Assembly (NCBI RefSeq): GCF_014205155.1
Contig: NZ_JACHMX010000001.1
Location: 5,890,001 to 5,954,000, forward strand
Reading direction: 5' to 3'
Source of the DNA: Amycolatopsis umgeniensis
GTDB taxonomy: Bacteria; Actinomycetota; Actinomycetes; Mycobacteriales; Pseudonocardiaceae
Length of the DNA: 64,000 nucleotides
Positions 17,450 to 27,011 of the stretch are shown in pieces; the first letter of the stretch is position 1; each line of letters starts with the position of its first letter. Under the pieces are notes generated by a model, which had not been told where the DNA came from, searched no databases, and was given only the letters and a program-made list of their open reading frames with translations. The position numbers and the translations under genes are program-made.

Positions 17450-18652
17450 ATGAGCACGGCATCCACCACGGAGCATCCGATGGTCGAAACCCGGCACCAG
17501 ACCCAGTTGCTCACCCTGCTGCGGGACGAGGGCCCGATGTCCCGGGTCGAACTGGGAGAGCGGCTGGAGCTGCCGCGTGCCCGCGTGGGTGCCGAGGTCG
17601 CGCGCCTTGCCGAGGTCGGCCTCGTCGAAACCGCGGGACCGTCGGCGAGCCGGGGCGGCAGGCGGTCGACGCTGGTGCGGCTGGCGGGAGACCTGCGCGT
17701 GCTCTCCGTCGACGTCGGCGCGACGTCGGTCGGGGTCGCCCTCACCGATGCTTCGTGCGAGGTGCTGGTGCACACCGTCGAGGACTGCGACGTCCGGCAG
17801 GGGCCGCACGCCGTGCTCAAACGCGTGAGCGCGCTCGCGGAAAAGATCCGCGAAGAGGCGCCGGGCAAGCTGATCGCCGCCGGGATCGGCCTGCCGGGGC
17901 CGGTGAGCTTCGCCGAGGGCATGGCGGTCGCGCCGCCGATAATGCCCGGCTGGGACCGGTTCTCCGTACGCGACCATCTCGGCGGCCTGCTGGGCTGCCC
18001 GGTCACCGTCGACAACGACGTGAACTCGATGGCGCTCGGGGAACGGCACGCCGGGGTCGCCCGCTCGATCGACGATCTGGTGTTCGTCAAGATCGGTACC
18101 GGTATCGGCTGCGGGATCGTGCTGGGCGGCAAGGTGTACCGCGGCGTCGCGGGCACCGCGGGCGACATCGGGCACATCCGCCTCGACGACTACGGGCCGA
18201 CCTGCGCCTGTGGTGAGACGGGCTGCCTCGAGGCGTACTTCGGCGGCGCCGCGCTGGCCCGCGACGGTCTGACCCTGGCGCGCAGCGGCCGGTCGGCGTA
18301 TCTCGCCGACGTCGTCGCGGACCGCGGCGCGATCACCGCCCAGGACGTCGGCCGCGCGGCGGCGTCGGGCGACTTCGGCGCGGTCAACCTGATCCGCGAC
18401 GGCGGCCGCCGTCTCGGCCAGGTGGTCGCCTCACTGGTGAGTTTCGTGAACCCGGGCATGGTCGTGATCGGCGGCGGTGTGGCGCAGCTCGGACATCAGC
18501 TGCTCGCCGAGATCCGCAGCTCGGTGTACCGGCGGTCGCTGCCGCTCGCGACCGGGAATCTGCCGATCGTGCTGTCCGAATTGGGGGACACCGCAGGGGT
18601 CATCGGGGCCGCCTGGTCGGCCACGGACAGGGCGTTCACGCTGAGCAGCTGA
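17450..18652 (+). CDS. ROK-family regulator (first of two)
   Basis: 400 residues. An N-terminal MarR-like winged helix (residues ~15-70, MSRVELGERLELPRARVGAEVARL) is fused to a ROK domain. It has the ROK zinc site GHIRLDDYGPTCACGETGCLE and the sugar-binding Asp motif VDNDVNS. Such proteins are sugar-responsive repressors. The catalytic Asp is kept, so sugar kinase activity cannot be excluded. It lies directly upstream of tandem operators and a second ROK gene that heads a sugar ABC operon. Confidence 0.92.
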   Translation: MSTASTTEHPMVETRHQTQLLTLLRDEGPMSRVELGERLELPRARVGAEVARLAEVGLVETAGPSASRGGRRSTLVRLAGDLRVLSVDVGATSVGVALTDASCEVLVHTVEDCDVRQGPHAVLKRVSALAEKIREEAPGKLIAAGIGLPGPVSFAEGMAVAPPIMPGWDRFSVRDHLGGLLGCPVTVDNDVNSMALGERHAGVARSIDDLVFVKIGTGIGCGIVLGGKVYRGVAGTAGDIGHIRLDDYGPTCACGETGCLEAYFGGAALARDGLTLARSGRSAYLADVVADRGAITAQDVGRAAASGDFGAVNLIRDGGRRLGQVVASLVSFVNPGMVVIGGGVAQLGHQLLAEIRSSVYRRSLPLATGNLPIVLSELGDTAGVIGAAWSATDRAFTLSS

Positions 18653-18706
18653 CGCCCCCAGGGCACGTTGAGCATCCACTCGATTTCGATTAGTAACGTC
18701 AAGATC

Positions 18707-18743
18707 GTACAGACTTTCGCTCGCTAAGTACAAAAGTCTGTAC
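18707..18743. promoter_or_regulatory. ROK operator candidate 1
   Basis: Inverted repeat GTACAGACTTT / AAAGTCTGTAC (11 bp, 15-nt centre). The stretch CGCTAAGTACAAAAGTCTG within it aligns with operator candidate 2, so the two form a tandem pair about 110 bp apart. Confidence 0.6.
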
Positions 18744-18834
18744 CGATCTGGACGGCTATTCGGGTGACGGCGGGCATTTCTGTCCTGTTGTCACCTTGAC
18801 GAGTGACACGCACCACCCTACTTTCGCTGGCTAA

Positions 18835-18851
18835 GTAACAAAGTTTGTTAC
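18835..18851. promoter_or_regulatory. ROK operator candidate 2
   Basis: Perfect palindrome GTAACAAA-G-TTTGTTAC, 30 bp upstream of the second ROK start, preceded by CTTTCGCTGGCTAAG as at candidate 1. It resembles XylR/NagC-type ROK sites (AT-rich CAAA...TTTG arms). It is well placed to block transcription of the ROK-ABC operon. Confidence 0.7.
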
Positions 18852-18880
18852 GGCCGAGTCGTAAGTGAGGCGTCGTCAAA

Positions 18881-20089
18881 TTGGGCAGTGTGGCCGCGAC
18901 TGATCCACGCACGGCGAACCTCGCCGCGCTCCTGCGGGCGTTGCGCGCGGGGCCGCTCTCGCGCACCCAGCTCGCGGCGCGCTGCGGGATCACCAAAGCG
19001 GCCGTCTCCGGGCTGATCACCGAGCTGTCCGAACGTGGTCTCGTCCGCTCCGCCGGACTCCAAGCGGGCGGCAACGGCAGGCCCAGCCAGCTGGTCGAGC
19101 TGAACGGCGCCAGCGCGTACGGGCTCGCGCTCAGCGTCGAAGCCGATCGGTTCGCCGCCGTCGTCACGAACCTCGACGGCCGTGTCGTCGCCGAGCGAGC
19201 GGAGACCGCCGACGTCGCCGCGCTCGGCCTCCACCGGAGCATGGACGAGCTCGCCTTCCTCGCCGGGCAGGTGCTGCGCGACGATCTGCCGGTCGGCGTC
19301 ACGGTGTCCGTCCCGGGCCTCGTCGACTCGGCCGCCGCGGTACTGCGGTTCGCGCCGACCCTGCGCTGGCGCGACGCCGAGATCGCCGATCTGCTCGCCG
19401 CCCGGCTCGGGCTGCCGGTCGACGCCATCGCGGTCGACAACGAGGCCAACCTCGGCGCGGTCGGCGAGGCCGTCGCCGGTGTCGGCCGCGACGTTCGGGA
19501 GCTCTTCTACCTCAGCGGCGGCATGGGCGTCGGCGGCGGACTCGTGTCCGGCGGCGCGATCCTGCGCGGTGCCAGGGGTTTCGCGGGCGAGGTCGGGCAC
19601 ATCACCGTCGACCCGTCCGGCGAGCAGTGCCAGTGCGGCCGGGTCGGCTGCCTGGAGACCAAGGCCGGGCTCAACGCCGTCCTGCGCGGCGCCGCCTCAC
19701 CCGGCGACCCGCTGCACGACCCCGCGCTCGGCGTCGACGGCCGGGTCGGGCTCCTCAAGCACCGCGTGCAGCGCGGTGACCAGCGCGCCGTCGCGGCGGT
19801 CTCGGAACTCGGGGTCGCGCTCGGCGTCGCGGTGTCCACCGTGGTCGACGTGCTCGACCCGGACGTCGTGGTGCTCGGCGGTTACTTCGCCGAACTGGGC
19901 GAGTGGCTGGTCGAACCGGTGCGCCGCGAACTGTCCGCGCGTCCGCTCGGGCACGAGCCCGCCTGCCGCGTCGAGCCGTCGCCGCTGGGCACCACCGCCC
20001 CGCTGCGCGGCGCCGCGCATCTCGCCACCGAACGGCTTTTCGCCGATCCGACGCTTGTCCCGTTCGTCACCCAGGAGGCACCGGCATGA
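18881..20089 (+). CDS. ROK-family repressor heading the sugar ABC operon
   Basis: 402 residues: winged helix (LSRTQLAARCGITKAAVSGLITELSERGLV) plus ROK domain with zinc motif GHITVDPSGEQCQCGRVGCLE. The sugar-kinase Asp position reads VDNEANL, with Glu in place of Asp, which fits a non-catalytic sensor. The TTG at 18881 (GTGAGG 10 bp upstream) or the GTG at 18890 may be the start. Its stop overlaps the ATPase start (ATGA), so it is co-transcribed with the transporter it presumably represses through the palindromes just upstream. Confidence 0.93.
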   Translation: MGSVAATDPRTANLAALLRALRAGPLSRTQLAARCGITKAAVSGLITELSERGLVRSAGLQAGGNGRPSQLVELNGASAYGLALSVEADRFAAVVTNLDGRVVAERAETADVAALGLHRSMDELAFLAGQVLRDDLPVGVTVSVPGLVDSAAAVLRFAPTLRWRDAEIADLLAARLGLPVDAIAVDNEANLGAVGEAVAGVGRDVRELFYLSGGMGVGGGLVSGGAILRGARGFAGEVGHITVDPSGEQCQCGRVGCLETKAGLNAVLRGAASPGDPLHDPALGVDGRVGLLKHRVQRGDQRAVAAVSELGVALGVAVSTVVDVLDPDVVVLGGYFAELGEWLVEPVRRELSARPLGHEPACRVEPSPLGTTAPLRGAAHLATERLFADPTLVPFVTQEAPA

Positions 20090-21588
20090 CCCTGCTTTCG
20101 GTCCGGGGGATCGTGAAGACCTTTCCGGGGGTGCGCGCGCTCGACGGTGTCGACTTCGACGTCGAACCCGGCGAGGTGCACTGTCTCCTCGGCCAGAACG
20201 GCGCGGGCAAGTCCACGCTGATCAAGACCCTCGCCGGGGCGCACCGTCCCGACGGCGGCGAGATCTTCTGGCAGGGCGAGCCCGTCACCCTGCCCTCGCC
20301 GGTCGCCGCCCTGAAGATCGGGATCGCGACCATGTACCAGGAACTCGACCTGGTACCGGGACTTTCCGTCGCCGACAACATCTTCCTCGGCCGCGAGCGC
20401 GCGTCGTTCGGCTTCACGCGGATCAGCGAATCCCGGAAGAAGGCCGCCGAGCTGATGACCCGGCTCGGGCATCCGGAGATCACGCCGTCGACCGAGGTCG
20501 GCAAACTCTCCGCCGCCGGCCAGCAGCTGGTCTCGATGGCGCGGGCACTCGCGTACGACGCGAAGCTGCTGGTGATGGACGAGCCCACCGCGGCGCTGGC
20601 GGGGGAAGAGGTCGACAACCTGTTCCGCATCGTCGGCGAACTGACCGCCGAGGGTGTCGCGATCATCTACATCTCCCACCGCCTCGAAGAACTGCGCCGG
20701 ATCGGCCACCGCGTCACCGTGCTCAAGGACGGCAAGACCGTTTCCACCGGCCTCGACGCCAAGGAGACGCCGACCTCGGATCTCGTCGCGCTGATGGCGG
20801 GCCGCAAGGTCGAGACCGTGTTCGGCCCGCGCCACCAGGAGCATGTGGACTCCGACACCGAGGTTCTCAAGGTGGAGAACCTGACCACCGTCGGCGAGTT
20901 CGAGAACGTGAGTTTCACCGTGCACGCGGGCGAAGTCGTCGGTATCGCGGGCCTCGTCGGCTCCGGCCGGAGCGAGCTGCTGGAGACGATCTTCGGCGCG
21001 CGCAAGCAGGACACCGGTTCGGTGTCGGTCGACGGAGCGCCGGTCCGGCCGGGCAGTGTGTCCGCCGCGGTCAAGGCCGGGATCGGCCTGGCGCCCGAGG
21101 AACGCAAGAGCCAAGGGCTGCTGCTGGACCTGCCCGTCGTGCACAACGTGACCCTGGCGAGCCTGAGCAAATACGCGACGTTCGGTTTCACCGAGCGGGG
21201 CAAGGAACTCGACGACGCAGGGGAAAGCCTGCGGCGTCTCGATCTCCGGCCCGCGGACCCGAACCGGATCATCCGCACGCTCTCGGGCGGCAACCAGCAG
21301 AAGGCGGTGCTCGCGCGCTGGCTGGTCCGCGGCTGCCGGGTCCTGCTGCTGGACGAGCCGACGCGCGGGGTCGACGTCGGCGCGCGGGCCGAGCTCTACC
21401 GGCTGATCGAAGAGCTGGCCGCGACCGGCGTCGCGATCGTGCTGGTCAGCAGCGAGATCCCCGAAGTACTCGGACTGTCCGACCGGGTGCTGGTGCTGCG
21501 TGAAGGACGTGTCCTGGCTGAAAAGCCGTCTGCGGAGCTGACAGAGGCGGATGTGCTCGACGTGATTCTCGAGGGGAGTGCGGCGTGA
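20086..21588 (+). CDS. Sugar ABC transporter ATPase (RbsA/MglA type, two NBDs)
   Basis: 500 residues with two fused nucleotide-binding domains. The first has Walker A GQNGAGKST, signature LSAAGQQLVSMARAL and Walker B LLVMDEPTAAL. The second has a degenerate P-loop (GLVGSGRSE), signature LSGGNQQKAVLARWL and LLLDEPTRGVDVGA. This is the CUT2 arrangement of ribose, xylose, galactose and inositol importers. AGGAGG precedes the ATG at 20086. It overlaps the permease by 4 bp (GTGA). Confidence 0.95.
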   Translation: MTLLSVRGIVKTFPGVRALDGVDFDVEPGEVHCLLGQNGAGKSTLIKTLAGAHRPDGGEIFWQGEPVTLPSPVAALKIGIATMYQELDLVPGLSVADNIFLGRERASFGFTRISESRKKAAELMTRLGHPEITPSTEVGKLSAAGQQLVSMARALAYDAKLLVMDEPTAALAGEEVDNLFRIVGELTAEGVAIIYISHRLEELRRIGHRVTVLKDGKTVSTGLDAKETPTSDLVALMAGRKVETVFGPRHQEHVDSDTEVLKVENLTTVGEFENVSFTVHAGEVVGIAGLVGSGRSELLETIFGARKQDTGSVSVDGAPVRPGSVSAAVKAGIGLAPEERKSQGLLLDLPVVHNVTLASLSKYATFGFTERGKELDDAGESLRRLDLRPADPNRIIRTLSGGNQQKAVLARWLVRGCRVLLLDEPTRGVDVGARAELYRLIEELAATGVAIVLVSSEIPEVLGLSDRVLVLREGRVLAEKPSAELTEADVLDVILEGSAA

Positions 21589-22601
21589 CCGACCAAGCCG
21601 AATCGGTGCGTACGGGTAGCGCCGTGGAACCCCTGCCACCCAAAGAAAAGCGATCCAACTTCGCACTCGACACCCGGCTGATCGGGCTGCTCGGCGTGCT
21701 GGTGATCCTGTGCGTCGTCGGGACGGTGACCCGGCCGGACCAGTTCCTCACCGAGGGGAACATCTCGACCATCCTCCGGCTGGCCGCGGCCATCGGCGTG
21801 GTCAGCGTCGGGATGACGTTCGTGATCATCGCCGGCGGCATCGACCTCTCGGTCGGGTCGATCCTGGCGCTGTCCAGTGTCTGGCTGACCACTTTGGCCA
21901 CCCAGGCCTACGGTCCGGTCGTGATGGTCCTTTGTGGACTCCTGGTCGGTCTCGGCTGCGGCCTGGTCAACGGGATCCTGATCTCCTACGGGAAAGTCGT
22001 GCCGTTCATCGCGACCTTGGCGATGCTGGTCGCCGCCCGCGGCCTCGCGGAACGCATCAGCGGCCGCCGCACGCAGGTGGTCTCGAACGCGGGTTTCCTC
22101 GACTTCTTCCGCGGCGACCTGCTCGGCATCCCGGTGCTGATCTGGATGTTCGCGCTGGTGTTCGCCGTCGGCTGGGTGGTGCTGAACCGCACCACGTTCG
22201 GCCGCCGCACCTTCGCCGTCGGCGGCAACCCCGAGGCGTCGCGGCTGGCGGGCATCAACGTCAAACGCCACACCGCACTCGTCTACGGCGTCGCCGGCCT
22301 GTGCTGCGGTATCGCCGCGCTGATGGTCGTCGCCCGCACCACCGCGGGCGCCTCGACCAACGGCCTGCTGTACGAACTCGACGCCATCGCGGCGGTCGTC
22401 ATCGGCGGCACGCTGCTCACCGGAGGCCGCGGCTCGCTCATCGGCACCCTGATCGGCGTGCTGATCTTCACCGTGCTGTCCAACATCTTCACGCTCAACA
22501 ACCTGGACACCGACATCCAGAACATCGCCAAAGGCGTGATCATCGTGCTGGCCGCGCTGCTCCAGTTCCGCTCCGTCAAGAAAACCAAGACGAGTACTTA
22601 G
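21585..22601 (+). CDS. Sugar ABC transporter permease (RbsC type)
   Basis: 338 residues with 8-10 membrane segments. CUT2 permease signatures include IIAGGIDLSVGSILALSSV, GLVNGILISYGKVVPFIATLAML and AVGGNPEASRLAGINVKR. The GTG start lies within the ATPase stop. It probably forms a homodimer with the two-NBD ATPase. Confidence 0.95.
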   Translation: MTDQAESVRTGSAVEPLPPKEKRSNFALDTRLIGLLGVLVILCVVGTVTRPDQFLTEGNISTILRLAAAIGVVSVGMTFVIIAGGIDLSVGSILALSSVWLTTLATQAYGPVVMVLCGLLVGLGCGLVNGILISYGKVVPFIATLAMLVAARGLAERISGRRTQVVSNAGFLDFFRGDLLGIPVLIWMFALVFAVGWVVLNRTTFGRRTFAVGGNPEASRLAGINVKRHTALVYGVAGLCCGIAALMVVARTTAGASTNGLLYELDAIAAVVIGGTLLTGGRGSLIGTLIGVLIFTVLSNIFTLNNLDTDIQNIAKGVIIVLAALLQFRSVKKTKTST

Positions 22602-22635
22602 TGGTCACCCCCGTCACCGTGGATGGAGAGTCCTC

Positions 22636-23688
22636 ATGACCGAACAATCCCTGCACCGCCGCCGCTTCCTGCTGGGAGGCGCGGCCGTCGGAGCGGGTGC
22701 GCTGCTGACCGCGTGCACCTCGAACGAGGCACCGGCACAGGACAACGCCGCCAATGTCGCCAACGCTGGGGCCAACTCGCAGCCCGGAACCCCGGTCACC
22801 ATCGGGTTCTCGGCCCCGGCCGCGGACCACGGCTGGATGGCGGCCATCACCAAGAACGCCCGCGCGCAGGCGCAGAAGTTCAGTGAGGTCACGCTCAACG
22901 CGACCGAGGGCACCAACGACGTCAACCAGCAGATCTCCCAGGTGGAGACGCTGATCAACGCCAAGGTCAACGTCCTGGTGATCCTGCCGTTCGACGGCAA
23001 GGCGCTCACCGCCGTCGGCCAGCAGGCGATGGACGCCGGTATCCAGGTGATCAACCTCGACCGCGTCTTCGACACCCCGCTCGCGTACCGCACCTGGATC
23101 GGTGGCGACAACTACCGGATGGGCGTCAACGCCGGAAACTACATCGCCCAGCAGATGAAGGCCAAGAACATCGCGAGCCCCGTGATCGGCGAGGTCGCCG
23201 GGATCGACTCGCTGCCGCTGACCCAGGAACGCAGCAAGGGCTTCAAGGACGCCTTGGCACGGCAGGGTTTCGCGGTCGGCCCGCGGGTCGCCGCGGAGTT
23301 CACGCCGGAGTCGGGCGAGAAGCAGACGTCGAACCTGCTGCAGTCCGCGCCCAAACTGGACGCGCTGTGGAACCACGACGACGACCAGGGTGTCGGGGTC
23401 ATCGCCGCGATCAACAACGCCAACCGCAAGAACTTCCTGATGGTCGGCGGCGCCGGTTCGAAGAACGCGATGAACCTGATCAAGTCCGACGCCGAGCCGC
23501 TGAAGGCGACGGTGCTCTACAGCCCGTCGATGGCGTCTTCGGCGATCTCGCTCGCGCGGCTCCTCGGGCAGGGCAAGGGCGCCGGTGACTTCGCCGAGCA
23601 CGAGATCCCCGCCGAGATCACCACGTACTCCGCGGTGGTCACCAAGGAGAACGTCGACAAGTACATGGACGTCGGCTTCGACTCGTAA
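22636..23688 (+). CDS. Sugar-binding lipoprotein of the CUT2 transporter
   Basis: 350 residues. The N-terminus combines a twin-arginine signal (HRRRFLLGGA) with a lipobox LTAC at residues ~29-32, so it is a Tat-exported lipoprotein. The mature part is a type I periplasmic-binding fold of the ribose/inositol group (VTIGFSAPAADHGWMAAITKNA, VLVILPFDGKALTAVGQQAMDAGIQVINLDR). It starts 34 bp after the permease, in the same operon. The ligand may be a cyclitol or aldose, given the neighbouring dehydrogenase and inositol-phosphate-synthase-like gene. Confidence 0.93.
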   Translation: MTEQSLHRRRFLLGGAAVGAGALLTACTSNEAPAQDNAANVANAGANSQPGTPVTIGFSAPAADHGWMAAITKNARAQAQKFSEVTLNATEGTNDVNQQISQVETLINAKVNVLVILPFDGKALTAVGQQAMDAGIQVINLDRVFDTPLAYRTWIGGDNYRMGVNAGNYIAQQMKAKNIASPVIGEVAGIDSLPLTQERSKGFKDALARQGFAVGPRVAAEFTPESGEKQTSNLLQSAPKLDALWNHDDDQGVGVIAAINNANRKNFLMVGGAGSKNAMNLIKSDAEPLKATVLYSPSMASSAISLARLLGQGKGAGDFAEHEIPAEITTYSAVVTKENVDKYMDVGFDS

Positions 23689-23728
23689 GACCTGCGTACC
23701 CGACACACGCACGCGATCTAGGAGGGGC

Positions 23729-24898
23729 ATGAGCACGGCAAGGGAAACGATCGGGATCGGCATGGTGGGCCACGCGTTCATGGGTGCGGTGCATTCGCAC
23801 GCGTGGCGCAGCGTGCACCGGTTCTTCACACCACCGCTGATCCCGAGACTCGCCGTGCTCGGCGGCCGTGACGAGGGGCGGGCGAAGGCCGCGGCGGAAC
23901 GGTTCGGCTGGGAAGACGTCGAGACGGACTGGCGCGCGCTGATCGCCCGCGACGACGTCGACCTGGTCGACATCTGCACGCCGGGCGACAGCCACGCCGA
24001 GATCGCGATCGCCGCGCTCGAAGCCGGGAAACACGTGCTGTGCGAGAAACCGCTGGCCAACACCCTCGCCGAGGCCGAAGCGATGGCCGAGGCGGCGGCG
24101 AAGGCCCGCGCGAACGGCGTCCGGTCCATGGTGGCGTTCAACTACCGCCGGGTGCCCGCGCTCGCGCACGCCAGGAAACTGGTCGCGAGCGGGGCACTCG
24201 GCGAGATCCGCCACGTGCGGTCGGTGTACCTGCAGGACTGGCTGTCCGACCCGGCGTCGCCGATGACCTGGCGGCTGCACAAGGACAAGGCGGGCTCGGG
24301 CGCGCTGGGCGACCTCGGCGCGCACATCGTCGACGCCGCCCAGTTCGTCACCGGCGACACGATCACCGGGGTTTCCGCGCTCACCAACACCTTCGTCAAG
24401 GAACGGCCGGACGGCGACGGCGGCACCGGACAGGTCACGGTCGACGACACCGCCCTGTTCCTCGGCCGGTTCGCCGGCGGCGCGGTGGCGAGTTTCGAGG
24501 CGACCCGGTTCGCGCTGGGCCGCAAGAACGCGATGCGGCTGGAGATCAACGGGTCGAAGGCGAGCCTCGCGTTCGACTTCGAATCGATGAACGAACTGTC
24601 CTTCTTCGACGGCGGACAGCCCGCCACCGAGGCCGGGTTCCGCCGGATCCTGGTCACCGAACCCGAGCACCCGTATGTCGGGGTGTGGTGGCCGCCGGGG
24701 CATCTCCTCGGCTACGAGCACACCTTCACCAACGAGGTCGCCGACCTGCTCACCGCGATCGGCGACGGCACGGATCCCGAACCGTCTTTCGAGGACGGGT
24801 TGAGGGTTCAGCAGGTCTTGGACGCTGTCGAGCGCAGCGCGTCCGAAGAGTCCCGATGGACCGCTGTGCCCGGCGTCACTGCGAAGGGGAGTAACTGA
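23729..24898 (+). CDS. Gfo/Idh/MocA-family NAD(P) dehydrogenase
   Basis: 389 residues. Rossmann motif GIGMVGHAFMGAVHSHAW at the N-terminus, CEKPLANTLAEAEAMAEAA around residue 95, and the C-terminal sheet domain with GDLGAHIVDAAQFVTGD. Members oxidise inositol, glucose or 3-OH positions of glycosides. GGAGGGG precedes the ATG at 23729; the frame upstream of it is out-of-frame coding of the previous gene. It closes the sugar ABC operon, so its substrate is probably the imported sugar or cyclitol. Confidence 0.93.
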   Translation: MSTARETIGIGMVGHAFMGAVHSHAWRSVHRFFTPPLIPRLAVLGGRDEGRAKAAAERFGWEDVETDWRALIARDDVDLVDICTPGDSHAEIAIAALEAGKHVLCEKPLANTLAEAEAMAEAAAKARANGVRSMVAFNYRRVPALAHARKLVASGALGEIRHVRSVYLQDWLSDPASPMTWRLHKDKAGSGALGDLGAHIVDAAQFVTGDTITGVSALTNTFVKERPDGDGGTGQVTVDDTALFLGRFAGGAVASFEATRFALGRKNAMRLEINGSKASLAFDFESMNELSFFDGGQPATEAGFRRILVTEPEHPYVGVWWPPGHLLGYEHTFTNEVADLLTAIGDGTDPEPSFEDGLRVQQVLDAVERSASEESRWTAVPGVTAKGSN

Positions 24899-24915
24899 GT
24901 AGTAGATCCAGCCGA

Positions 24916-24945
24916 AAGTCGCATGGACGTACATCACTGCGACTT
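24916..24945. promoter_or_regulatory. Hairpin/operator between dehydrogenase and ebo genes
   Basis: Inverted repeat AAGTCGCA / TGCGACTT with a 14-nt centre, in the 110-bp gap before the ebo-type operon. It may end the ABC operon or be an operator for the next one. Confidence 0.45.
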
Positions 24946-25008
24946 GGTTCGATCCGAAACGTCCGACCATCCGATGGTGAACGGTTTCGGGTTTGGAAAG
25001 GTGGAGAA

Positions 25009-26166
25009 ATGCCTGCTCACGAGCGCACTGGCATCTGGTTGATCGGCGCGAGGGGGTCTGTGGCCACGACCGCGGCGGTGGGGCTGCTCGCCCTGCGCGC
25101 GGGCGTGGCCGGTCGAGGAGGCTGTGTCACCGAGCTGCCCGCGTTCGCCGGTGTTCCGTTGCCGGGCTGGGATGATCTGGTCCTCGGCGGGCACGACATC
25201 GTGCACACCCCGCTGGAGAAGCGCGCGGAACAGCTGGCGCACGCCGGCGTGTTCGGGCACTCGGTGTTCTCGGCGGTCCGGTCCGGGCTGGCCGAAGTGG
25301 ACGCCGAGATCCGCGACGGCTACCACCCGGCGACGCATACGGGTGCCCAGTCCGACGCGGCCGCCCGGCTCACCGCGGACATCCGAGCTTTCGCCGACCG
25401 GCACGACCTCGCGCGGGTCGTGGTGGTCAACGTGTCCTCCACCGAGGCCCCGTGTCCCCACCTGCCCGAACACGACGACCTCGACGCGCTCGAGAAGGCG
25501 CTGGAAGATCCGGCGCGGGCGGTGCTCCCGGCCAGTTCGCTGACCGCCTACGCGGCGCTGAAGGCGGGGAGCCCGTACGTCGAGTTCACGCCGTCGGCCG
25601 GGATCACCCTGCCCGCGCTGCGGGAGCTCGCCGAGCGGGAAGGCCTGCCGTACGCGGGTTCGGACGGCAAGACCGGTGAGACCCTGCTCCGCACCGTCCT
25701 CGCGCCGATGTTCAGCGCGCGGGCGCTGAAGGTCCGCTCCTGGGCGGGCACCAACCTGCTCGGCGGCGGCGACGGCGAGACCCTCGCCGATCCGGTGACC
25801 GCGAACAGCAAGCTGGAATCGAAGGCACGCGGGCTCGCCGCGCTGCTCGGCGACGACGTCACCGCGCCGCTGCACATCGACAACGTGCCCGACCTCGGCG
25901 AGGTCAAGACCGCGTGGGACCACGTGTCGTTCGAGGGTTTCCTCGGCGCGCGGATGAGCTTGCAGTTCACCTGGACCGGCTACGACTCCGCGCTCGCGGC
26001 GCCGCTGATCCTCGACCTCGCCCGCCTGGTCACCACCGCGCACGCCGCGGGCCAGAGCGGCGCGCTGACCGAACTCGGCTTCTTCTTCAAGGACCCGCTG
26101 GGCAGCGACGAGCACCGCTTCGCCGAGCAGTCCGCGCGCCTGATCACCTGGGCGGCCGCACTGTGA
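25009..26166 (+). CDS. Inositol-3-phosphate-synthase-like protein of ebo locus
   Basis: 385 residues. The nucleotide-binding loop is GARGSVATTAAVG at residues ~13-25, and the inositol-phosphate-synthase-like core includes DGKTGETLLRTVLAPMF and SWAGTNLLGGGDGETLADP. The classical enzyme converts glucose-6-phosphate to inositol-3-phosphate with NAD+. In described ebo clusters a sugar-phosphate cyclase (EboD) often occupies this role, so this protein may be its replacement. The ATG at 25009 follows GGAAAGGTGGAG. It overlaps the UbiA-like gene by GTGA and leads six coupled genes. Confidence 0.85.
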   Translation: MPAHERTGIWLIGARGSVATTAAVGLLALRAGVAGRGGCVTELPAFAGVPLPGWDDLVLGGHDIVHTPLEKRAEQLAHAGVFGHSVFSAVRSGLAEVDAEIRDGYHPATHTGAQSDAAARLTADIRAFADRHDLARVVVVNVSSTEAPCPHLPEHDDLDALEKALEDPARAVLPASSLTAYAALKAGSPYVEFTPSAGITLPALRELAEREGLPYAGSDGKTGETLLRTVLAPMFSARALKVRSWAGTNLLGGGDGETLADPVTANSKLESKARGLAALLGDDVTAPLHIDNVPDLGEVKTAWDHVSFEGFLGARMSLQFTWTGYDSALAAPLILDLARLVTTAHAAGQSGALTELGFFFKDPLGSDEHRFAEQSARLITWAAAL

Positions 26167-27011
26167 AGGCTTATGTGGAACTCGTGCGGGCACCCGCCGC
26201 GCTGACGGTGCTCGGCGACACGGTCGCCGGGTCCGCCGCGGCGGGACTCGAGATGACCGGGCGACGGCTGCTGCTGCCGCTGTCCTCAGTCGCCTTCTAC
26301 TGGGCGGGGATGGCCCTCAACGACTGGGCGGACCGGGAGCTCGACGCCGTGGAGCGTCCCGAGCGGCCGATCCCGTCCGGGCGGGTGAGCGCCGGCGCGG
26401 CGCTCACCACCGGTGCCGCGCTGACCGCGGCCGGGCTCGGCCTGGCCGCGCTCGGCGGCGGCCGCCGGGCGATGAAGGTCGCGGTCCCGCTCGCGGCCGC
26501 GGTGTGGGCCTACGACACCGTGCTCAAGCCGACCCCGGCCGGACCGGTGGCGATGGCGGCCTGCCGCACGCTCGACGTCCTGCTGGGCGCGGGCACTGAA
26601 ACTCGCCGTGCTCTCACCGCCGCGGCGGCCGTGGGCGTCCACACGCTCGGTGTCACCGCGTTGTCCACCGGGGAAGTCCACGGTGGGAACCCGGCGACGG
26701 CTCGTGCCGCGCTCGCCACGAGCTGTGCGGCGACAACGTTGGCATTGACCGGTCCGGCCCGGGGCGGCTGGCATCGCGCGGCCTCGCTGGCGGCCGGTTC
26801 GGGCTACGCGGGACTGGTCGGGAGGGCGCAGGCGGACGCCGTCCGCGATCCCTCGGCGAAGTCCGTGCGCTCGGCGACCAAATCCGGCATCCACGGCATG
26901 GTCCCGCTGCAGGCGGCGGTCACGGCCAAGGGCTCGGTACTCGGGGCCGCGCTGGTCGCGGCTGCGCTGCCGATCGCCCGCAAGCTGTCGCGGAAGGTGA
27001 GCCCCACATGA
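26163..27011 (+). CDS. eboC: UbiA-like membrane protein EboC
   Basis: 282 residues with 7-8 membrane segments. The UbiA prenyltransferase fold is recognisable from NDWADRELDAVERPERPIPSGRVS, which holds the first Asp-rich motif (NDxxDxxxD-like). The second motif is not obvious. In ebo clusters this member is EboC, of unknown substrate, thought to help move or modify a metabolite at the membrane. The GTG start lies within the preceding stop codon and its own stop overlaps the next ATG. Confidence 0.88.
   Translation: MKAYVELVRAPAALTVLGDTVAGSAAAGLEMTGRRLLLPLSSVAFYWAGMALNDWADRELDAVERPERPIPSGRVSAGAALTTGAALTAAGLGLAALGGGRRAMKVAVPLAAAVWAYDTVLKPTPAGPVAMAACRTLDVLLGAGTETRRALTAAAAVGVHTLGVTALSTGEVHGGNPATARAALATSCAATTLALTGPARGGWHRAASLAAGSGYAGLVGRAQADAVRDPSAKSVRSATKSGIHGMVPLQAAVTAKGSVLGAALVAAALPIARKLSRKVSPT

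Noticed and set aside
19182..21503. 773-codon plus-strand open frame across the ROK and ABC ATPase genes
   Set aside because: Serine/arginine-rich nonsense composition; the other plus-strand frame encodes clear ROK and ABC proteins.
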